From Otatea glauca (taxonomy: Eukaryota; Streptophyta; Magnoliopsida; Poales; Poaceae): DNA of 64,000 nt. The notes under the pieces were generated by a model. That model was not told the DNA's origin. It made no database searches and saw only the letters and a program-made list of their open reading frames with translations. Position numbers and translations under genes: made by a program. The stretch spans positions 44,066,918-44,130,917 of the forward strand of contig CM070730.1 of the NCBI GenBank assembly GCA_036346275.1, read 5' to 3'. Positions 11,723 through 23,542 of this stretch are shown here, in pieces. Every line of letters starts with the position of its first letter. The first letter of the stretch is position 1.

Positions 11723-13241
11723 AAGATGACTCAAGATCTTGGGATAGAGTGAAGACTTGGGAACCTAATACTGAACCACACGACGCCTCAGAGTACCAGC
11801 CACATAAGAAGAGTTGACTCGAGTGTCTCTCTGCCGTTTAACCTTAACATGATCAGCAGCAACTCTAGTAAATGATCTAGGAGCCGAACGGGTTAGCCCG
11901 CCGTGGTGCAAAAGCTAGACCATCCCAGTGAGGCTTTCTAAATCTCCTACCGAAAACACCTCACGCCCGATATCTACCTCGATGGGAAAATGAGGAATAT
12001 CAAAAGGACGGCGGAAAGACCGACTACGAACAAGACCAAGACTAAAACTCAAGAACCAAAGATGAAAACCGAGTCTGGGCTGACGCCTAAAAACAAAGCG
12101 ACTCTCTAACCTGTCTAGATGCAGTGTGTACCTTAGGAGCACTCAAAGTCTGGGGATGACCCTGAATACCCCAAAGAGCAGCAACACGCCCACGTCGTGT
12201 GATCTTGGCGCGCCTGAAGCAGAAATCTACTAGGTGACCATCCTTCTTACAGAAGGTGCATGTGTACTTCGCCTTGCTAGAGATAGAAGCAACAAGAGTA
12301 ACACCCTTCTGGTCAGAAGTCCTATAGACAACCCCAGCAGACCTAAATACGGTGGTACTCACTCTGGGAGCTACCACAATTTCACCACTCTTGGAGCCGC
12401 GCACAATGGTGGCAGGATGCGCCCGAGCGTACTCCAAGGGATCAAATCCTAGACCTTGATTGAATCTACTAATCTTGGATTGGTATAAAATAAGATTGAG
12501 CTTCTTCTTGCCTCCAACAAACTTCTCGAGAGTGCTCATAAGATACTGGCAATCTCGAAAGAAAGAGGCACAAGAAGAGCAGGGGGAAGAAGAAGAAGAA
12601 CCAGAAAGATGAGCTCTCTCAGCACGTGCATTTTTCTTCCTCAGCACGGCTGCCTCAATCTTGAGGGCCTCACAAGAAACGCAAGACGCATTTCTAATTC
12701 TATGAGCTTGGTCTTCTAATTTCTTCCTAAGCTCAACATGGATTTTATCCAAGTCCCCCTCAATCACAGAACATCGCAAGCAACTTTCTTGTGACTTATC
12801 TAGTAAGTCCTTAGCAAGTTTAGCACACTTTACATTTAAGGATTCATTGTCAAGTTTTAGTTGCCTACAGCCCTCACATGAGCTGACTGGGTCCTTAGAA
12901 GCAAGCATTTCAAGTTCATCGTTTCTAGAAGAAAGCTTCCTAAGGTGATCGCTCATGGCATCAATTTCGGCAAGCAATTTAGGGCAATTAGCACAAGAAG
13001 GAGTAGAGTGAGCATGAAGAAAACTAGCATCTAGTGGAGTAGCATCAACAGAATTATCGCTAGCATTCTTCAACTTAAGAATTTCTAATTCAGTCAACAC
13101 ACTATCATGCATAGTCCTTAAGTTCTCCAACTCCACAAGAATAGCATCACACAAAGAGCAATCATCAGTGACTCGGGAGGGAGAAGATCTAAGAGGAGCT
13201 AACTCCCGAGTCAAGGTACCTACTTCCTTCTTAAGCTCCAT
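11723..13241 (-). pseudogene. S1 Gag C-terminal half: coiled coil and second zinc knuckle
   Basis: A 384-residue ORF (13,241-12,087) has a long charged, heptad-like region with repeated Cys pairs (CSLC, CANC, CEGC, CVSC, CSSC) and a zinc knuckle CTFCKKDGHLVDFC near the end. A continuation in other frames runs to about 11,723. Long coiled-coil Gags are known in Sireviruses. It is separated from the N-terminal Gag by a frameshift near 13,280; S2 reads through the same place. The Cys pairs may help particle assembly, which is inference. Confidence 0.75.
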
Positions 13242-13273
13242 ACACCTAGCTCTAGCTCCAGCATGAAATTTTC

Positions 13274-14125
13274 CTAATTTGCAGAAAGTTCGTTGAGCTG
13301 GTCATAGGAGGGTACCTCGTCAAAGTCGCTGTAGATCTCGGAGTCGCTGATGTCGTTGGTGTCGGCCATGAAACACATGCCGAAGAAGTCGTCGCCGCCC
13401 TTCTTTTCTTGCGGTTCATCCTCGCCCTCGTCGCTCCATGTCTCGTTGTCGGAGAGGTTGATGTCGTCAAGCGCGGCGAGGACGCGATGGAAGAGCTTCT
13501 TGTTCTTGGAGAAGTTGCGATACTTCTTCTCACGCGTCGGCTCACGAACTGGAGGCTTCTTGTTGCGGTTCTTGTCGGTGTAGTCGTTCTTGCCCGAACT
13601 GCCAACGTCGATCTTGCCCTTCTCCAGCTTGGGACAGTTCGCCCGAATGTGGTTGGGGCTACCACACTCGAAGTAGGTGATCATGCCACCAACTGTTCGA
13701 AGATCGCTCAAGATCATGGTAAAACGACCGAAGCACTCATCAAGACTCTCACCAACGTGCTGTTCAAACTTGTTGAACTCACGCTTGAATTGGTCCTGTC
13801 GAACCATCTTGATTTGGGTAGTGCCCTCATGGTAAGCATCGAGGGTCACCCAAATCTCATGAGCAGAATGAAGGTGAGAAATCCTGTCATACTCACTGCG
13901 GCTAAGACCCTGTATGAGGATGTTCCTTGCTTTAGCATTTGCCTCAACGTCAGCCATATTGCCGGCCGTGACGTTTTCATCGGCAGGAACCTCATATGGG
14001 AGTTTCACCTTCTGCCATATCAGGAAGCCCTGGGCAGTGATGTATGACTCCTTGCGCGACTTCCAGAATGGAAAATCGACTCCAGAAAAAATGGGAGGCT
14101 TGGTGGAATACTTGTCCATCGCCAT
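13274..14125 (-). pseudogene. S1 Gag N-terminal half (UBN2-like), internal deletion
   Basis: A 283-residue ORF starting MAMDKYSTKPPIFSGVDFPF, the usual start of this copia Gag type, about 55 bases from the LTR. It contains the conserved ARNILIQGLSRSEYDRI and ECFGRF segments, then a zinc knuckle CGSPNHIRANC and an acidic stretch. Compared with S2 (46,392 onward), about 360 bases between DLRTVGG and MITYFEC are missing, in frame; the joint lies at a short GGTGGCAT-like match. It ends at a frameshift near 13,280, where S2 continues into the coiled coil. Gag forms the particle and packages RNA. Confidence 0.85.
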
Positions 14126-14165
14126 GGCTCTTGAGGCCGGTCAAGATCTATGGAAGAGCAAAACC

Positions 14166-14179
14166 GGCTCTGATACCAA
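14166..14179 (-). other. S1 primer binding site (initiator-Met tRNA)
   Basis: On the coding strand TTGGTATCAGAGCC lies one base after the 5' LTR. It matches the complement of the 3' end of plant initiator-Met tRNA, the usual primer of Ty1/copia elements, and sets the orientation as minus. Confidence 0.9.
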
Positions 14180-14180
14180 T

Positions 14181-15816
14181 TGAAGGACCGAGATGACGAA
14201 CAGAGGGGGGTGAATGGTCGCAAATAAATTTCCCCCCCAAAACACTCCAACAAAAACCTCGACAAGATCGCTCAAAGGAAATCGTGAAAAACCCAAAAAA
14301 CTAGACAACTATGTGTACCCCAAGCTTGCTTGGATAAGTACCATAAAATATGTGGGGATTTTTGAGTCACAATCCTGGTTGTCTAGTGTCCAAGATAAAG
14401 AGGAATCAATCCAACTCTTGCTTTTAGAAAGAACATCAATTCAAATCACAAAAGTCATTTTCAGAAAAGCAAAAGCAGAATTTCCAGAACTTGTCCTCAA
14501 TTTGAACAGGAGGTTGGTGGGTTTCTGCAGTTCACAAAATTTTGAGCATTTTTCTCCCTATGAGCATCAGCGTCTTGAAGAACTCCACCAAATTTCTCCT
14601 CAAAAAGCCTTATAAAAAAACAGGAAAAATCGAAGAACACAGTCAGTTAAGAACTTCGAGCAGAAATTTGGGGCTCGGTTTTCACCTCATGGCGCCCAAA
14701 CGGTGGAACAAGTGAACTCAAAACATTTTCGTCAAGTGGATATCAGAGTCCCGCACCTCCTCCAACAAGAATAAATTAAAAATTATTTTTCTATATTTTT
14801 ATAAAAATCACATACTAAATGCTGCGCAAAGAACAAGTTCTGAACAAAGTTGGAACTTGAAAAAAAGATGTTCTCTACTCAATCCAAGAGTGCAAAAGAG
14901 ATGTAAAACCATATGAACACGCTCAAAACATCCAAGATCAACAGCATTTAGAAGGAGGGGAGGCAAATCCAAATTGCGTGAAAGTAAATTGCGAGAATGT
15001 AATTGCGGGAAAGTAAATGCTGAATTTAAATTGCGTAAAGTAAAGACATAATGTAAATCATAAAATAAATTCAGAGATGGATGGATAAAACTTTCATTTC
15101 TGGAAGGAGAGGTTACAAAGCCTCACTTTCATGTGGGCAAAGCTCAAAGGAGCATTCACAAACCTCAAAACCTTCAAGAGGAGGAGGCTACCCCTCCACC
15201 CCTATTTATACTACTCTTGGGCCACCTACCACCCATGGATGAGTCCCTCAACCCTAGAGCACTCATCTAAGGGCTAGGATTAACCCACACACACAGCCAT
15301 GCAAGGGCTAACCCAAAACCCACACACATACCGGGTTTTCTTGCACGGCTTTCAAAGCATACTACCTAGACCCTCTAATCTATCAACTAGACCTCAATCC
15401 GACGGCCCTCATTGATCCACGCGGCATCTAGCTAGCATAATCTCCTTTCCTTGTCTTCTTGACTTGCCCGAACTCCGTCTGTGATCATCTTCCGGTGATA
15501 TCCTAACCGTCTGGACCTCCGACGCTCCTTGCCTAGTCCCGGTCATCCTCCGCCTCACCCTGACCTAGCACCGTCACCCTGCAACCATCAAAGACAAGGA
15601 AAACACATCACATAGCAATGCCCACAATGACATGCAATAAACCATCTAACTCATCACTACCGCGCCCATACGCTGGTACTGCCACTCCTGGCAGAGACAA
15701 CTCAAATTGCTTCATTTTGAAAATTAATCCAAATCAAACTCAAACTTGAGCACACCTTGCTCAAATAAAGTCAAATACTCATCACAAACATGGATGGACC
15801 TCCACATGGTCCTTCA
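14181..15816 (-). repeat. 5' LTR of S1
   Basis: A 1,636-bp direct repeat of 5,057-6,695, ending CCTTCA next to the GATAG duplication. TATA box at 15,203-15,210. Differences from the other LTR are scattered substitutions and run-length changes, for example in the G run near the left tip. Confidence 0.93.
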
Positions 15817-15821
15817 GATAG

Positions 15822-16565
15822 ATTAGGCTGAAGATCAATATCTTGCAGATCGGTGAGCTCAGAAGGAACACGGAGGCACTTCTTGAGTTGAGGATCATCG
15901 GGGACATATATACGATTTCCTCACATAATTACTTCATCTGAGCTTTCAGAGAATTCAGATTCAATACCTTCTTTCAATTGTTTCCTGATTCTAACAATGA
16001 CTTCATCCTTGAGTTGAGCGGCTCTTATGTGGGTTTTGAGAGTTGGCTGCACTTCTAGAGTAGCAACATAGCCTTCTTCAACTAATCCCAAATTGAGTTT
16101 TTGGAATTCATTTTGCAACTTAGATTGGTCGGAGATAAAAAGACAATGGAGTTTTCGGCTGAGAGCATCAGCTACAACAATAGCCTTACCAGGATGGTAA
16201 TGAATGCCAAGATTATAGTCCTTGATTAACTCTAGCCATCTTCTTTGCCTGAGATTTAGATCTGGTTGGGTGAAGAAATATTTCAGGCTTTTATGATCTG
16301 TATAGATTTCACATCGATTGCCAATAAGATAATGTTTCCAGATTTTTAGAGAGTGAACAACAGTTGCTAATTCCAAATCATGAGTAGGATAGTTTTGCTC
16401 ATGCGGCCGAAGTTGACGTGAAGCATATGCAACAACTTTTCCGTCTTGCATCAGTACACATCCAAGGCCGTGTCGTGATGCGTCACAATATACCTCAAAA
16501 CTTTTGTGAATATCAGGTATGATGAGAGTTGGAGCTGTGGTTACTCTTTTCTTAAGCTCTTGGGA
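15822..16565 (-). pseudogene. G1 RNase H, joined to post-integrase segment (integrase deleted)
   Basis: Coding-strand reading starts at the G2 target site, passes [19 protein letters not shown], and continues in an open 176-residue stretch (16,451-15,921) with [37 protein letters not shown] and VADALSRK, the gypsy RNase H and its connection. After a TGA (probably from TGG), NRIYVPDD is followed at once by QLKKCLRVPSEL. The first normally precedes integrase and the second follows it, so the integrase domain is gone. The segment ends at the S1 target site. Confidence 0.85.
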
Positions 16566-16570
16566 ACTAG

Positions 16571-19500
16571 TGTCGGGACCCGAATTTGCAAATCCAGACC
16601 CTCTGTGTATACCGCACTAGTCCAGGATCACGCTAGTGCACACAGGCGCAACATAGATGCTATCATAGTCGTATACACGTAAATATAGCATAAACTTCAA
16701 TGATTAATAATAACTGTTGTCTTACATGAATAATGCCTCACAGGGCTTAAATAAAAAGTATCAATGAAAAGCAGAGGAAATAGAATAAACGCAGTGGTGC
16801 TCCAGTTCGCCACAGGCAACTGACGAGGCTCGGACCCTAAGCATTCGTGATCCATATAATCCTCCTCCACGAAGGCGTAGATTCCTCCTCTTACGAAGTT
16901 GTTGTTGTTGGGGTGAGTACATAAAGCACTCAACAAGTTGTGCACAATAATGCAAGTCTAATATTCTATATGCTTGGCTTAATCCAAAGGAATGGCTAAT
17001 AAGGGTATTTTGCAATAGAGCAAAGATTTAACAAGAATACAATAAATAGATTGGAAAGAAGTAAAACAAATACAAGAATTAATAAATTCAGATTTCAAGT
17101 AACCAAGTTTCTCAATCCTAAATTATTTTCCACCTTCCATGGCACCTTGCCATCCCAATAGGTTTTTGTTTAACAAAAGTCTAACCCTTAATCAGTAATT
17201 CGAGCATTGCCCAATACCGTGAGCACGGCTATTCGAATAGATTGTACACTCTGCAGAGGTTATGCACTTTACCCACACGATACAACCAAACACCACCAAG
17301 GCGAGTGATCATAACAAAGCCTTTACAATGCTACACCTAGACCCAGTACTGCTCGCTAAGGTTTCAACACTGAAGGGTTAAACCACCACAACAGGGCCCC
17401 CCTCTTGCGCCTTGTGAGTTAAACCGTAACCCGGGACTCACTATTCACCACAACAGTACCGAAATCTAGGTTTTACAAATTATTCAGCTAGGCAGTCCTA
17501 TTCCAGACATGTGGTTGCAAGAAGGACTCAGGTCAAAGGCTTGCAAGGTTAAGTCCTTAAAGTGATTAAGGCAAGACTTCCACATACCCCTGCCAACCCT
17601 GGCCCACCTTGGCACACTGCCCCTTGCCACTTGCCCCAATCTAAAATCATTACCACCCCAGTTGATTACCAAGCAAAACATGCCATCAACATTTCAATCT
17701 AGATGTGTCACCTCCTCGCCACGACAACTTGATATCACGGTGCGACAGCACATGACACACCAATTCATAAACATTGTTCCATATTCTATTAGTCAAGATT
17801 AAGTATCAACATTCGGACACATGTGATGACGTGGCATGGCTAAGCAATCTATGACGGTCTAACTAGCCCATGTTGATTATCAATATTAACCAACTATAGT
17901 TCCACATCCTAGGGTGACAAATAGATCATGGCATATAATTGACAAGGTATGATTTAATTCAAATAGGCATATTATCTAATTCCCAGATTAATTGAAATCA
18001 TTTATACACATAAATTATCATGCATAAAGTTTAATAGACAAAATAGCAATTTGGTGAAAATTAGGTGCAACATGATCAAAGCACAACTTGCCTTGGAGTA
18101 GGTGCTGGTCTTGCTCTGAGCTTGGGACTTGAAGCGATGAATCTTCCTCCGGATCACCGAGCAGTTCAACGTCTACGCGAAACGATGCCAAAATAGCAAA
18201 TAAATACCAAAACAGAGAGCAACCAAACTTCAAAAATAAAATAAAATTCACCAATAAATAGATCTTGATTTTACAAATTTTTAGAAATTTGAATCACTCA
18301 AATCCGAGTTAAAATGCAAAAGATATAGCCTTTTGAAGTTTGAATAAATACTAAAAATACAGAAAATAGAATAACCGATTTTTCAGAATTATTTTTCTAT
18401 TGGAAAAGATCTTTATTGCGCAACGCTGACGTTAGCCCTGACTCGGACCAATCAGGCACTGACACGTCGCCTGGTCCATGGACTCGGTCCATGGGACCGC
18501 CTCTGGTCCACCGTGGACGTGGCCCGCGGCGCCTCGCGCCACGCGCCCGACACGCGGCGCACATCGACTGGCTGCAACGCCGCCCGTGCCGATGCTCGAC
18601 ACGCGGCGCACATTCGGCGACGATCCAACGGCTAACGCCTAACGCACACGCGGCGCGATCTCAACCGAACAAACCTGATCCAACGGCCGACGCTTACCCG
18701 AGCTGCTCGTTTACCGAGACGTGGCGCGATCGCAGCGGTCCGACGAAGATCCAACGGCTGATGAAGCTTCCCGACGAAGATGGCAGCACGGCGGCGGTCT
18801 GGCACCGGAGCGGAGGACGACGACCACCCGAACGGCGTTCCGGCGCGACTCCGGCGGGATGAAGTGGCTACCCCGATGCGGCTTGACGCGACGAGCCCAG
18901 ATCTGGAACCGATTCGGCGAACGGCGGCTTGACGGAGACGCAAACTAAAGAAAACGACCGGTGGCGCTACGAAAAACTGCGGCGAGCTCTACTGCACGGG
19001 CGACGGCGACTCGACGGCGAAGACTAGAGCGACTGGAAGCGCAAGGCGATGAGGAACCTCGGGGTGCAGCCCACGCCTTTTATAGCCTCGGCATGCGCGC
19101 TAAAACGGCAACCCTAAAATCACGCGGCGGTGACGGCAAGCGGCGGCGGATTCGGAAACCGAATCGGAGACGATGACTGCGGTCCGTCCGATCTGCGATG
19201 AACGGTTATGATTCCTCCGAACGCGATACGATCCGATCCGCTCTTTCGAAAATCAACGGATGCGATCAGATCTTTCCAAAACAACGCAAGGAATCCTCAC
19301 CGCGCGATCTTGATCCAACGGCCGAAGGCGCTAGGGTTTCGCGAAAGGAGACAGCCGTCTGATCTGGATCCAACGGTCACACGCGGCGGCGGCGCAGCGG
19401 GCTGACGGGCCGCACCGCGATGGCCACGACGACAAAGGTTGGGCTTGACCAAGATCGCTCCAAGATTTTTCAAAAGCTTTTTGATTTAAAATAATTCCCA

Positions 19501-19767
19501 AAATTAGATTAATTCATTTAAGGCAATTAAAATATCAGGAAAAATCCAGAAAATTCTCATAAATACTTTGAGACATTACGAGCTCAAATAAAATATTTTT
19601 GGTAAAACTTTATATTAACTTTATCTATATATACATTTAGTTTTCACTAAAGGTTCAATATACTTAATTAAAATAAATTCAAATAATTTCTGGAAAAATC
19701 CAATAAATTCAGAAAATCACCAAAATGCACAAAAGTGAAATTATAGGCCAAATTTTGGGATGTTACA
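16571..19767 (-). repeat. 3' LTR of G2
   Basis: A 3,197-bp repeat starting TGTCGGGACCCGAATTTGC and ending GGGATGTTACA, matching 25,406-28,581 closely. A GC-rich part (18,420-19,440) contains the TATA box (CTATAAAAGG on the coding strand, 19,076-19,087) and five GATCCAACGG words. ORFs on either strand of this part are composition effects. Conserved gypsy LTR block at 17,247-17,278. Confidence 0.93.
19076..19087 (-). promoter_or_regulatory. TATA box of G2 LTR
   Basis: Plus CCTTTTATAGCC reads GGCTATAAAAGG on the coding strand. The 5' LTR copy, which would drive the element, is at 27,911-27,922. Confidence 0.65.
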
Positions 19768-19780
19768 AACCTCCCCCTTA
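19768..19780 (-). other. Polypurine tract of G2
   Basis: TAAGGGGGAGGTT on the coding strand directly precedes the 3' LTR start TGTAACATCCC. Confidence 0.88.
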
Positions 19781-20100
19781 ATGAATCTCGACCGAGATTG
19801 AAGGTTGACTAGGAATAGGTTTGAAATTCGACTTGAGATCCTCTTCACGCTCCCGGGTTGCCTCATTCTCGGAATGGTTGCTCCATGAACCACGCAAAGC
19901 GAACCGACTTGGTCCCGGTCTTGCGGTCCATAACATCCGAGATTCGATTGGTTGCTCCTTGTAGGTCGATCTTTCGCAATTCAATCTCTCCCAAAAGTGT
20001 TCGCTCACTGCACCAAGACACTTCTTGAGCTAAGACACATGGAACACATCATGCACGCTTTGCTAGTGATGCGGCAATTCCAAGCGATAAGCAACCTCCT
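19781..20100 (-). pseudogene. G2 polyprotein C-terminus (chromodomain-like)
   Basis: Minus-strand reading gives SNHSENEATREREEDLKSNF followed by a Pro/Ser tail and stop. This matches the end of grass chromovirus polyproteins (WSNHSE…EATWEREEDL…); here Trp of ATWER is changed to Arg. Frame breaks separate it from integrase. Confidence 0.72.
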
Positions 20101-21035
20101 CGACGGCTCAAAATTTTGAAAGGTCCAACATATCTTGGGGCAAGCTTTCCTTTAGCATGGAACCTTTAACTCCTTTTAGAGGGTAACCTAAGATACACGA
20201 AATCATCGGGTTCAAACTCAAATCATGGCGTCGATTATCGCATAACTTTTTGTCTTGATCGCGATTTTCAACTGTCTCTTATCATGGCAACTTGCTCTTG
20301 ACTTCCTTAAGAATATTAGGGCCAAATATCATACGCTCCTGTCTCATTCCAATTCAATTGGAGTGCGCAGCACGACCATATAAAGCTTTGAATGGTGACA
20401 TCGCAAACTAGCACAGTAATCGTTGTTATAGCTGAACTCGCATACTGAAGCATTTATCCCATGATGTAGTATAGGCTAATGCGCAAGCTCTTAACATATC
20501 TTCCAAAATCGATTTACTCTTTCTGCTTGACCATCGGTCTGCGGATGATATGTTGTCTTTCAAGTTCAAACGCGTTCCCATGGCTTCATGCAATTTATCC
20601 CAAAATCTCGAGGTGAACCGAGTACCTGCGTTCGACACTATTTTCTTAGGCACACCATGCAAACACACGATTACGGCTATGTATAATTTCGCTAACCGGT
20701 CTCCGAGTAAGTTGTCTTGGTGGAATGAAGTGAGCAACTTTGGTCATCGATCCACGATAACCCATATAGAATCATACCCAATTTGGGTTCTTGGCAACCC
20801 GTGATGAAATCCATACCGATTTCTTCCCATTTCCATTCGAACTTTTAACGGTTGTAATAATCCTGCAGGTCTCGGTGTATTGCCTTAACTCTCGGCATAT
20901 ATCACATAAGGCAACATGCTCACGACTTCACGCTTCATATTCGCCACCAAAACCTCTCCTTTAAGTCTGGTACATCTTGGCGCTTCTGGGTGGATTGAAT
21001 ACTTGGAATCGTGAGCCTATTCTAAAATCAATCGC
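20101..21035 (-). pseudogene. G2 integrase, heavily damaged
   Basis: The open part (20,737-20,426) reads LAKLYIAVIVCLHGVPKKIVSNAGTRFTSRFWDKLHEAMGT in two joined pieces, then KSILEDMLRACAL. The first and last parts match a gypsy integrase core, but the catalytic Asp of SDRGT is Asn here (SNAGT), and the block that should hold the catalytic Glu is out of frame. A CDICRELRQY-like zinc-region remnant lies upstream near 20,900. Inactive. Confidence 0.75.
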
Positions 21036-21704
21036 TTAAGCTCGTGCATTTGGCACACAAATACGACCCTTGAACCACATGGTACCCCGGCCATCCATAG
21101 TAAAATCTGCCGCTAATCCTTCATCCTTTTTAGCTTTGATTCGGTTGATTTTCTCATCATCCTTTTGCCCTTCCCAAATCTGATCTTCAAGCGTCGGCCT
21201 TACTTCCAAAGCAGCTATAAATCCTGCTGGAACCATTACCAATTTTAACTTCTAAAACTCCTTACACAACTCCGATTGATCTTCCTGTACCATCATGTTT
21301 GTAACATGGTTTTTACGACTCAAGGCATCAGCCACTACATTAGCCTTTCCTGGATGGTAGTGGATTCCCATATTATAATCCTTGATCAGTTCCAACCATC
21401 TCCTTTGCCTCATGTTAAGATCTGACTGGGTGAAGATATATTTCAAACTCTTGTGGTCCGTATATATCTCACATCTATTTCCCATGAGATAATGATGCCA
21501 CAATTTCAAGGCATGCACCACGGCAGCCAATTCCAAGTCATGCGTAGGATAATTCCCTTCATGCGGTCTTAATCGCTTTGACACATATCGACCACTTTAC
21601 CCTCTTGCATCAATACGCATCCAAGACCCGCCTTGACGCATCACAAGATATATCGAAGCTATTCAACATTAGGCAAAACCAACATTGGGCTGTGGTCAAA
21701 CGCT
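21036..21704 (-). pseudogene. G2 RNase H and connection
   Basis: The ORF at 21,584-21,252 has [38 protein letters not shown] and VADALSRK, nearly the same as in G1, so the two gypsy elements are close relatives. The first catalytic Asp (DAS) lies in degraded sequence upstream. A second piece (21,242-21,036), ALEVRPTLEDQIW…RGTMWFKGRICVP, is the linker that precedes integrase and shows what G1 retains at its deletion joint. Confidence 0.8.
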
Positions 21705-22470
21705 TTAATTCCTCAAAACCCTTATCACAATCAAGGCCCATGAAAATTTCTTTTCCTTTTCAACAAGCTGCGTAAGAGGTCTCGCAATCGTCGAAAATCC
21801 TTCTATGAATTGGCGATAATATCCCGCCATTCCCGTAAAACTTCGGACTTGAGTGGCGGACTTTGGTTGTTCCCAATGCAACATCGCCTCCACTTTGCTT
21901 GGGTCGACGGCAACTCCTTCTGCGATCATAACATGACCGAGAAATTCCACCTTTTCCTTCCAAAAGTCGCATTTCTTGAATTTAGCATACAACTGCTATT
22001 AAGACGCAGCTTTTCCAACACTAGCCTCAAATGATTTGCGTGCTCTTCTTCGGTCTTTGAATATACCAAAATATCATCTATGAACACAACAACAAACTTG
22101 TCCAAGTTTTCCATGAAAATCTTATTCATCAAGTTCATGAAATATGCTGGGCATTGGTCAATCCAAAAGACATGACCGTGAACTCATAATGTCCGTATCT
22201 TGAAGAAAATGCGATCTTTGGAACATCTTTCACCCGAATCTTTAGTTGATGATATCCGGAACGAAGGTCTATCTTGGAGAAAACTCCAGCTCCTCTCAAC
22301 TGGTCGAACAGATCATCAATCCTTGGCAACGGATACTTATTCTTAATCGTCACTTCATTAAGTGCACGGTAATCAATACACATTCTAAGGCTTCCATCTT
22401 TTTTCCTGACAAACAAAACTGGCACTCCCCATGGCGATTTAACTTGGTCTTATAAAACCCTTCTCTAATA
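21705..22470 (-). pseudogene. G2 reverse transcriptase
   Basis: Three ORFs in different frames make up a gypsy RT: 22,425-22,135 with [20 protein letters not shown] and [12 protein letters not shown]; 22,138-21,926 with the catalytic box [13 protein letters not shown]; 21,992-21,705 with [23 protein letters not shown] and ARPLTQL. Two frameshifts (near 22,137 and 21,960) separate them. The key Asp pair is intact. Confidence 0.87.
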
Positions 22471-22682
22471 ACTCGTCGATCGCTTCTTCATTTCCACCAA
22501 CTCATCGGTAGGCATCCGATAAGGTCTTTTGCTATCGGTCTGTTGTTCGGTACTAACTCAATGACAAACTCGATGTCACGGATCGCGGCATTCGGTAGAT
22601 CCTCCGAAATACATCCGATATTCACGACCACCGCACGCCATCTATGCCGACGGCTTTCACGCTATTAACAATTAATTGACCC

Positions 22683-23039
22683 TTACGAACCGATGTCGCC
22701 GAATTCCACCTTTTCTCCTCTAGGGCTCTCAATGGATACAATCCTTTGACCGCAATCCAATATTGTCTTATGCTTGGTTAACCAATCCATACCGAGGATA
22801 ACATCTAAAACTTGGACATCTAGAATAATCAAGTTCGCTAGGAACTCTACCCCATTAATTTTTAGCTTTACCCCCAAACATCCAAGGTTAGATCTTAACT
22901 CAGATCCAGGGGCTTGGACTAGCATCATACACTTAAGATTTTTCATGCTCAAACCATTTTCAGATGCAAAAGCTCGAGAGACAAATGAATGCGAAGCTCC
23001 TGAATCAAATAATATCGCAGGTGCAGTCGAGTTTACCAA
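22683..23039 (-). pseudogene. G2 aspartic protease
   Basis: A 118-residue open segment with ILFDSGASHSFVS (catalytic DSG) and LDVILGMDWLTKHK, the standard gypsy protease with an intact active site. It lies between the zinc knuckle and RT, separated from RT by a frame-broken linker (22,471-22,682). Confidence 0.87.
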
Positions 23040-23042
23040 AAC

Positions 23043-23336
23043 TTACCAAGACGACGCCCGATGCTTCCCGGCTCCATCGACGGTGATGTGGTTGACTCTG
23101 CCTCGAATAGTAGCTTGAGGCGTTGCTCCTGCCTGTCCAGCTCCTCGATTTGCTCCCGTCATCGGTGCCTTAGCAGGTGTCGTTCCAAGGTTGAAACTTA
23201 CTGGCGTGATACCTCCTTTCTGGGGACATCTATTAGCATAATGCCCCAACTCATTGCAACTGTAGCACCTTCCGCGGCCGATCACGACTTCTCCTTGGGC
23301 ATTGTTACCCTGAACCGCGCGATGATAACTCGTCAC
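23043..23336 (-). pseudogene. G2 Gag nucleocapsid (zinc knuckle)
   Basis: Contains CYSCNELGHYANRC, a CX2CX4HX4C knuckle that binds RNA, then a Gly/Ala/Thr-rich linker to RVNHITVD just before protease. Same strand as gag but a different frame; 23,337-23,542 between them is gag linker with no clear frame. Confidence 0.82.
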
Positions 23337-23542
23337 CGTGGTCGCGTGCGGTGTGTTGTTGGTTTGTTAACGACTTGCGGTTGGAACTTAGCAAAGCATT
23401 GCGGGGTCATCCTCATTCGCAGTGGTTAGGGCGCCCACAGGTTAGTCATCAAGCGCTTGCAATTTTCCCCAAGCTCCTGCGCTTATCCTCCGTAATCAAA
23501 GCCTTGTTTACCAATTCTTGAAAATCGGAAAAGTGTTGGTAA

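Larger units (their letters stand above)
5057..15816 (-). mobile_element. S1: full-length Sirevirus-like Ty1/copia element
   Basis: A 10.8-kb minus-strand element with TG…CA ends and a perfect 5-bp target duplication GATAG (5,052-5,056 and 15,817-15,821). LTRs are 5,057-6,695 (3') and 14,181-15,816 (5'). The primer site matches initiator-Met tRNA and the order gag-PR-IN-RT-RNase H is that of Ty1/copia. The long coiled-coil gag, large size and repeated polypurine tracts in the 3' non-coding region suggest the Sirevirus (SIRE/Maximus) lineage. All domains are recognisable but broken by small indels, and gag has an in-frame internal deletion. It interrupts the C-terminal region of G1. Confidence 0.9.

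Noticed and set aside
13409..14047. 212-residue plus-strand ORF
   Set aside because: Antisense shadow of S1 gag; its sequence resembles nothing and mirrors the gag codons.
14166..14179. tRNA gene
   Set aside because: Only a primer-site-length match to the tRNA 3' end; no cloverleaf here or at the other primer sites.
18416..19405. Chain of Arg/Ala-rich ORFs on both strands (also 27,229-28,011)
   Set aside because: GC-rich LTR promoter region; open frames on several strands at once are a composition effect and show no domain.
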